NCBI GenBank assembly: GCA_003222555.1
Contig: QHWL01000096.1
Coordinates: 1-10,089, forward strand
Length of the DNA: 10,089 nucleotides
Source of the DNA: Acidobacteriota bacterium
GTDB lineage: Bacteria; Acidobacteriota; Vicinamibacteria; Vicinamibacterales; CAVVIG01
Reading direction: 5' to 3'
Position numbers and translations under genes: made by a program. A model generated the notes under the pieces. It was not told where the DNA came from and ran no database searches. It saw nothing but the letters and a program-made list of their open reading frames with translations. Of this stretch, positions 6,969 through 10,089 are shown one piece after another (within the stretch, counting starts at the first letter, position 1; each line of letters starts with the position of its first letter).

Positions 6969-6982
6969 GCGGATCACGGAGA

Positions 6983-6997
6983 GCAACGCCGCTGCCG
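6983..6997 (-). promoter_or_regulatory. Candidate sigma-54 promoter of the VIT-exosortase operon
   Basis: The minus strand reads CGGCAG-CGGCG-TTGC followed by T. Compared with the sigma-54 consensus TGGCAC-N5-TTGC(A/T), it matches GGCA and all of TTGC, with the required GG-N10-GC spacing. Transcription would begin near 6971, only about three bases before the ATG at 6968, giving an almost leaderless mRNA; this would fit the lack of a Shine-Dalgarno sequence. The palindrome at 7117-7132 lies about 150 bases upstream, a usual distance for an activator site. The short leader is unusual and lowers confidence. Confidence 0.45.
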
Positions 6998-7096
6998 TCC
7001 GCCGCCCCCCAACGCGATCGGACCGCAACGTATTGCGCGTGCAAGTGATGCACGGATTTGAGGATCCTGTGGCTGCGAATGGATCGGGAAGCATGC

Positions 7097-7112
7097 GTGT
7101 TCGTGCGACCAC
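7097..7112. promoter_or_regulatory. Degenerate second activator site before the VIT gene
   Basis: GTGTTCGTGCGACCAC matches the palindrome consensus GTGTCC-N4-GGACAC at 9 of 12 defined positions. It begins 20 bases (about two helical turns) from the perfect copy at 7117, which would place a second dimer on the same DNA face. It may be a weak site or chance. Confidence 0.25.
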
Positions 7113-7116
7113 GGCC

Positions 7117-7132
7117 GTGTCCAGCCGGACAC
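7117..7132. promoter_or_regulatory. Palindromic activator site before the VIT gene
   Basis: GTGTCCAGCCGGACAC is a perfect inverted repeat (six-base arms, four-base spacer). It shares the form GTGTC(C/T)-N4-GGACAC with the two sites upstream of the TPR gene and occurs only in intergenic DNA here. Its centre lies about 150 bases upstream of the expected transcription start of the VIT-exosortase operon. It is probably an upstream activating sequence for the neighbouring NtrC-type regulator. Confidence 0.65.
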
Positions 7133-7311
7133 GCCTCCCTGGATACCTTCAGGCGCGCCTCGAGCATCAGGCGAGAGGCGATGAGTGGTGAGTTCGGGAG
7201 GTGGGATGCGAACCAGTGTGCAGGCGTGGCGAGCCGCCGCGATCTCGAGCCCTGGCGCGGTCGGGAGCCGCTCACGTGCCGACACAATCCAGGACCCGAG
7301 ACCGAGACTGC

Positions 7312-8268
7312 CTAATTGTTCGGCGTCTTCCCAGCACCGCCCTTCGCTGTTTTCTCGACGACGCCGTTCGCGGGCGAGCCGACGTCTAACGGTTCTTCGG
7401 CATTCCCCTGGACAGATTCGACACGCGCCAAGTTCCGCTTCGCCTTGTCGTAACCGGGGTCGGCGGTCAGTGCGGCCTTGTACGTCGCGGCCGCCGCCTT
7501 GAAGCGCCCGGTGTGCTCCAGCGCCATGCCCAGGTTGTTGTGAAATGCCGGCACGTCCTGCCGCAACTCCACGGCCTTGGCGAGCAGCGGCAGCGCCTCG
7601 TCGGCGCGCTTCGTCTCGAGGAGCAGGAATCCGAGGTTGTTCATCGACCATGCGTCGAGCTCGTTCAGCTCGATCGCGCGACGATACGCATCCATGGCCT
7701 CGCCGGTCTTTCCCTGCGCGACGTAGGTACGGCCAATCAGCCGATACACCTCGGTGGATTCGGGATCGATCTCGGCCGCACGCGTGAGCCCGCCGAGCGC
7801 ATCGTCATATCGCTTCTGATCGATGAAGACGCGGCTCAGGTTCACGAGGCTCTTGACGTGATGCGGGTCGATGCTCAACGCCTTCTCGAAAGCGTGCTCG
7901 GACCTCGCGAGATCGCCGCTCTTCCACGCTGACAGGCCGAGCATGTAGTGTCCCCACGGGTTGGCGGGGCGCTGCCCGGTGTAGTGCTCGAACATCACTG
8001 TCGCGTCGCTGTACTTCCTGGCCTGGTATGCCGCCTGGCCATCGGCGAATGACACCGGGCCGGTAATCGTGGGCGTCGCGCCTGACACGGATCCTTCGTC
8101 GCCGGCCCGCTTCAACGGCAATGATTCGCCTCGTGTCGCGACCGGTTTCAGTTGCTCGGCGTTTAGCGACTCCACCTTTGCCTGTGAAGTTTCGCCGCGG
8201 TAGGAACAGCCGACGGCCGCGAATGCCGCCAGGAGCAGCACCGCCGTGACGTGTCGTGTGGGTTTCAT
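7312..8268 (-). CDS. TPR-repeat lipoprotein
   Basis: The 318-residue product starts with a lipoprotein signal: MKPTRHV, a hydrophobic stretch and AVGC, with the lipidated residue probably Cys21. A low-complexity linker (about 22-68) leads to six consecutive tetratricopeptide repeats at about 70-273, recognisable by the alternating pattern such as AFEKALSIDPHH, AAEIDPESTEVYRLIGRTY and AIELNELDAWSMNNLGFLL, with a partial seventh repeat after 274. The last 30 residues are polar and probably disordered. TPR lipoproteins act as scaffolds at the membrane; in this setting it may help assemble or present sorted proteins, which is inference. The ATG at 8268 follows GGAGGGAG by a few bases and gives the signal peptide, so I prefer it to the ATG 11 codons upstream. 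A sigma-54-type promoter and two activator palindromes lie upstream. Confidence 0.85.
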   Translation of the reverse strand: MKPTRHVTAVLLLAAFAAVGCSYRGETSQAKVESLNAEQLKPVATRGESLPLKRAGDEGSVSGATPTITGPVSFADGQAAYQARKYSDATVMFEHYTGQRPANPWGHYMLGLSAWKSGDLARSEHAFEKALSIDPHHVKSLVNLSRVFIDQKRYDDALGGLTRAAEIDPESTEVYRLIGRTYVAQGKTGEAMDAYRRAIELNELDAWSMNNLGFLLLETKRADEALPLLAKAVELRQDVPAFHNNLGMALEHTGRFKAAAATYKAALTADPGYDKAKRNLARVESVQGNAEEPLDVGSPANGVVEKTAKGGAGKTPNN

Positions 8269-8330
8269 CTGTCTCCCTCCTTGGTTCGCCGACCGCTTCA
8301 CATGCGGCCGAGCGTTCGTTGGCGTTCAGG

Positions 8331-8345
8331 GCAAGCCTGACGCCA
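8331..8345 (-). promoter_or_regulatory. Sigma-54-type promoter of the TPR lipoprotein gene
   Basis: The minus strand reads TGGCGT-CAGGC-TTGC. It has the invariant GG and GC ten bases apart, TGGC of the -24 box and the full TTGC of the -12 box; only the last two bases of the -24 box (GT for AC) differ from the consensus. The expected start near 8319 gives a leader of about 50 bases with a strong ribosome-binding site. The two palindromes lie about 130 and 160 bases upstream, where bacterial enhancer-binding proteins usually act. Confidence 0.62.
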
Positions 8346-8440
8346 CGGTGAGCGGCAGATGACAGGTGCGTCTAACTGACCGAAGCAGAGCGAGTTGGCG
8401 AATCGTGAGAACGGGCCCGGGGGAGTCGTTCGCGGCGGTC

Positions 8441-8456
8441 GTGTCTCCGTGGACAC
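8441..8456. promoter_or_regulatory. Palindromic activator site 1 before the TPR gene
   Basis: GTGTCTCCGTGGACAC is an inverted repeat with five perfect base pairs and one mismatch in the sixth. It shares the consensus of the sites at 8474-8489 and 7117-7132. It begins 33 bases, about three helical turns, from the next copy, so two bound dimers would sit on the same side of the DNA. Confidence 0.62.
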
Positions 8457-8473
8457 CGGCTGCGGAGCTGCAG

Positions 8474-8489
8474 GTGTCCCGGGGGACAC
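8474..8489. promoter_or_regulatory. Palindromic activator site 2 before the TPR gene
   Basis: GTGTCCCGGGGGACAC is a near-complete palindrome (seven-base arms, two-base centre) of the same class. It lies just beyond the stop codon of the activator gene, at 8515. Paired sites of this kind are typical for cooperative binding of NtrC-family activators. Confidence 0.65.
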
Positions 8490-8514
8490 GGGGAGCTCCT
8501 CCGCCCCGTGCGGG

Positions 8515-9900
8515 TTACGCGTCCCGGTGCATACCCTTGTTCAATCCGTGTCGACGCATGATTTTCAACAGGCTGGAGTGGTCCGCAAGGCCGAGCGCCT
8601 CGGCGGTCCGAGTGACGTGCCAATCGTGTTTGTCGAGCGCGCCAAGCACGATGTGCCGTTCGGCCTGCGCCTTCAGCGCCTTGAGTGTTCCCGGAGGGGC
8701 GGTCGCGTCAGCGGCCTCGTCCCTTTCGTCGCCACCCCGAATCTCCGGTGGAACATCAGCCGCGCCGATGATGGCGGCATCTGTCGCCATCATCATGCGC
8801 TCCAGACAGTTTCGCAGCTCGCGAACGTTGTTCCTCCGCCACTCGTAGGCGGCGAGCAGCGCGACCGCGTCCGGCGTGATCGTCTTCGACCGCATGCCAA
8901 GATGCGAAGCGATCGACCGAAGCGAATGATCGACAAGCGCTGGAACGTCGGACAACCGCTCGCGCAACGGCGGGACCCGCAGCATGTGGACGTTGAGGCG
9001 ATAGTAGAGATCCTGTCGAAAGCGGCCGGCCTCGACCTCGCGCTCAAGATCCCGGTTCGTGGCCGCGACGACGCGCGCGGTGACCTGGATGGCCCGGTCA
9101 CCGCCGACTCGCACCACCTTCCGTTCTTCGAGCACGCGAAGCAGCTTGGCCTGTGCCGGCAGCGGCAACTCTCCGACCTCGTCGAGGAACAGCGTTCCTG
9201 CGCCTGCGTTCTCGAACGCGCCCCGGCGCAGGCGATCCGCACCCGTGAACGCGCCGCGCTCGTGGCCGAACAGCTCGCTCTCGACGAGCTGCTCGGGCAG
9301 CGCCGCGCTGTTCACGGCGACCAGCGGGGTTTTTGCGCCGGGTCCTCGTCGATGCAGCTCGCGCGCAACCAGTTCCTTGCCCGTCCCGCTCTCGCCCACG
9401 ATCAGGACACCGCTCGGAATCGGCGCGACGCGCGCGATCGCATCACGCAGCGACCGCATCGGGGCGCTGTCGCCGATGAGCGGCGTCTCACCGTCGAACC
9501 GGGACCGCAGCGTTCGAAGCTCGGTCACCAGCCGCCCGCGTGAGACCGCGTTCTGGATCTCCTGAACGACGCGCTCAATCGGCTCCGCCTTGTCGACGAA
9601 CCCGTACGCGCCGAGCCGCACGGCCTGGATGCAGCGGTCGTAACTGCCAGTGCCGGTGTAGACGATGACCGGTGTGTCGATGCCGCGCTGCTGTAGCCGC
9701 CGCAGGACCTCGAAGCCATCGGTCCCTGGCATCTCGAGATCGAGGACGACGCAATCGATCGGCTCCCGGGCCAGGATGTCGAGCGCCTCGTTACCGCCAG
9801 CGGCGACGATCGTGTGGTAGCTGCCGACCCGTTTCAGGTCGTAGGCGTATTGCTCGGCCATCGCCGGCACGTCATCGACCACGAGCACCTGCGTCGTCAT
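8515..9900 (-). CDS. NtrC-family sigma-54 response regulator
   Basis: The 461-residue product has three domains. The receiver (about 3-120) keeps all key residues: Asp9/Asp10, phosphoacceptor Asp54 in VVLDLEMPG, Thr82 and Lys104. The AAA+ sigma-54 activation domain (about 139-370) has Walker A GESGTGKE (169-176), the sigma-54-contacting GAFTGA loop (216-221), Walker B TLFLDE (236-241) and the arginine-finger region DLYYRLNV. The usual WPGNVREL motif is WRRNNVREL (354-362), one residue longer. A C-terminal Fis-type helix-turn-helix (about 412-455, [20 protein letters not shown]) binds DNA. It should activate sigma-54 promoters when phosphorylated. Its ATG overlaps the TGA of the histidine kinase as ATGA. 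The palindromes beside its stop codon and upstream of the VIT gene are its likely targets. The receiver does not look like the PrsR regulator known from XrtA systems. Confidence 0.93.
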   Translation of the reverse strand: MTTQVLVVDDVPAMAEQYAYDLKRVGSYHTIVAAGGNEALDILAREPIDCVVLDLEMPGTDGFEVLRRLQQRGIDTPVIVYTGTGSYDRCIQAVRLGAYGFVDKAEPIERVVQEIQNAVSRGRLVTELRTLRSRFDGETPLIGDSAPMRSLRDAIARVAPIPSGVLIVGESGTGKELVARELHRRGPGAKTPLVAVNSAALPEQLVESELFGHERGAFTGADRLRRGAFENAGAGTLFLDEVGELPLPAQAKLLRVLEERKVVRVGGDRAIQVTARVVAATNRDLEREVEAGRFRQDLYYRLNVHMLRVPPLRERLSDVPALVDHSLRSIASHLGMRSKTITPDAVALLAAYEWRRNNVRELRNCLERMMMATDAAIIGAADVPPEIRGGDERDEAADATAPPGTLKALKAQAERHIVLGALDKHDWHVTRTAEALGLADHSSLLKIMRRHGLNKGMHRDA

Positions 9901-10089
9901 GTGCGCTTCGGACCTCGCCTGAGCGACGCCGAAGGCCCGTCGGCTGGAATGCCGATGATGATGCGCGTTCCGCAGCCAGGCGCACTGTCGACGCCGAGCG
10001 TGCCGTGAAGGTCCATCACCAGTCGTCGAACGATGGAGAGCCCCAGACCCGCGCCGCCCTCCTTCGTCGTGTAGAAGTCGTCGAAGATC
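9897..10089 (-). CDS. Sensor histidine kinase, C-terminal fragment
   Basis: Only the last 63 residues are in the window. They contain the end of the HATPase_c ATP-binding domain: the F-box-like IFDDFYTTKEGG and the G2 box GAGLGLSIVRRL, then DLHGTLGVDSAPGCGTRIIIGIP, followed by a short basic tail. The sequence is typical of NtrB-type kinases. The TGA stop (9899-9897) overlaps the ATG of the response regulator, so the two are translated together and form a cognate pair. The signal sensed cannot be told because the N-terminal part lies beyond the window edge. Confidence 0.92.
   Translation of the reverse strand, partial: IFDDFYTTKEGGAGLGLSIVRRLVMDLHGTLGVDSAPGCGTRIIIGIPADGPSASLRRGPKRT

Larger units (their letters stand above)
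6969..7311. other. Regulatory gap upstream of the VIT-exosortase operon
   Basis: No gene is supported in these 343 bases; open frames crossing it have no protein-like features. It carries one perfect copy of the window's 16-base palindrome (7117-7132), a degenerate neighbour (7097-7112) and a -24/-12-like element (6983-6997). I see no intrinsic terminator after the TPR gene, so read-through from that gene into the VIT operon is possible. Confidence 0.6.
8269..8514. other. Regulatory gap between activator gene and TPR gene
   Basis: These 246 bases contain no supported gene. They hold two palindromic activator sites (8441-8456, 8474-8489), a sigma-54-type -24/-12 element (8331-8345) and the TPR ribosome-binding site. 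No T-tailed terminator for the activator gene is seen. Confidence 0.65.

Noticed and set aside
7266..7281. Sigma-54-like CGGCAC-GTGAG-CGGC on the minus strand
   Set aside because: The -12 box lacks TT, and it lies upstream of the palindrome rather than downstream, so the activator would sit on the wrong side.
8320..8345. Imperfect hairpin TGGCGTTCAGG/CCTGACGCCA as a terminator of the activator gene
   Set aside because: One arm is itself the -24/-12 element, there is a bulge and no T-run follows; it may be coincidental or affect promoter use.
8395..9543. Plus-strand open frame of 382 codons
   Set aside because: It is antisense to the clearly recognised sigma-54 regulator and has no protein-like features.
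8515..9900. Identity as PrsR, the PEP-CTERM-box regulator
   Set aside because: The general domain plan fits, but the receiver start and C-terminal helix-turn-helix do not resemble the PrsR sequences I remember.
1..10089. CRISPR arrays, transposases, complete tRNA or rRNA genes
   Set aside because: None found: no regularly spaced repeats, no transposase motifs and no full cloverleaf.

Overview
The window is high-GC bacterial DNA. Its mix of genes (a short K-type exosortase, a VIT/VWA surface protein, TPR lipoproteins, NHL beta-propellers, Tat-exported enzymes and MFS carriers of the phthalate/hexuronate type) suggests an Acidobacteriota-like soil genome. This assignment is an inference from gene content; no rRNA or marker gene is present. 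All confident genes except one cupin gene lie on the minus strand.

Positions 1-650 are a gene graveyard. The start of an MFS transporter (447 downward) runs after about 72 residues, in another reading frame, into what looks like the tenth-helix region of the same family, so most of the protein is deleted. The C-terminal tail of an unidentified gene follows at 517-588. Positions 650-3913 hold a secretory/metabolic group: a secreted NHL propeller resembling peptidylglycine amidating lyase (minus), a secreted two-domain cupin-like protein (plus) and a Tat-exported isocitrate lyase/PEP mutase-like protein (minus). The long gap at 1763-2156 is AT-richer and holds a match to the 3' end of tRNA-Ser plus short repeats, as at the edge of an integrated element.

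Positions 4169-10089 form one coherent unit read right to left: histidine kinase (partial), NtrC-type sigma-54 activator, TPR lipoprotein, VIT/VWA protein with a PEP-CTERM-like tail, exosortase K and an 87-residue membrane protein. The kinase/activator, VIT/exosortase and exosortase/small-protein pairs each overlap by ATGA. The two intergenic gaps in this unit contain three copies of a 16-bp palindrome, GTGTC(C/T)-N4-GGACAC. Each gap also has a -24/-12-like element downstream of the palindrome. The natural reading is that the two-component system drives, through sigma-54, both the TPR gene and a VIT-exosortase operon. The exosortase would then process the VIT protein encoded beside it. This dedicated, sigma-54-controlled sorting cassette is the most interesting content of the window.
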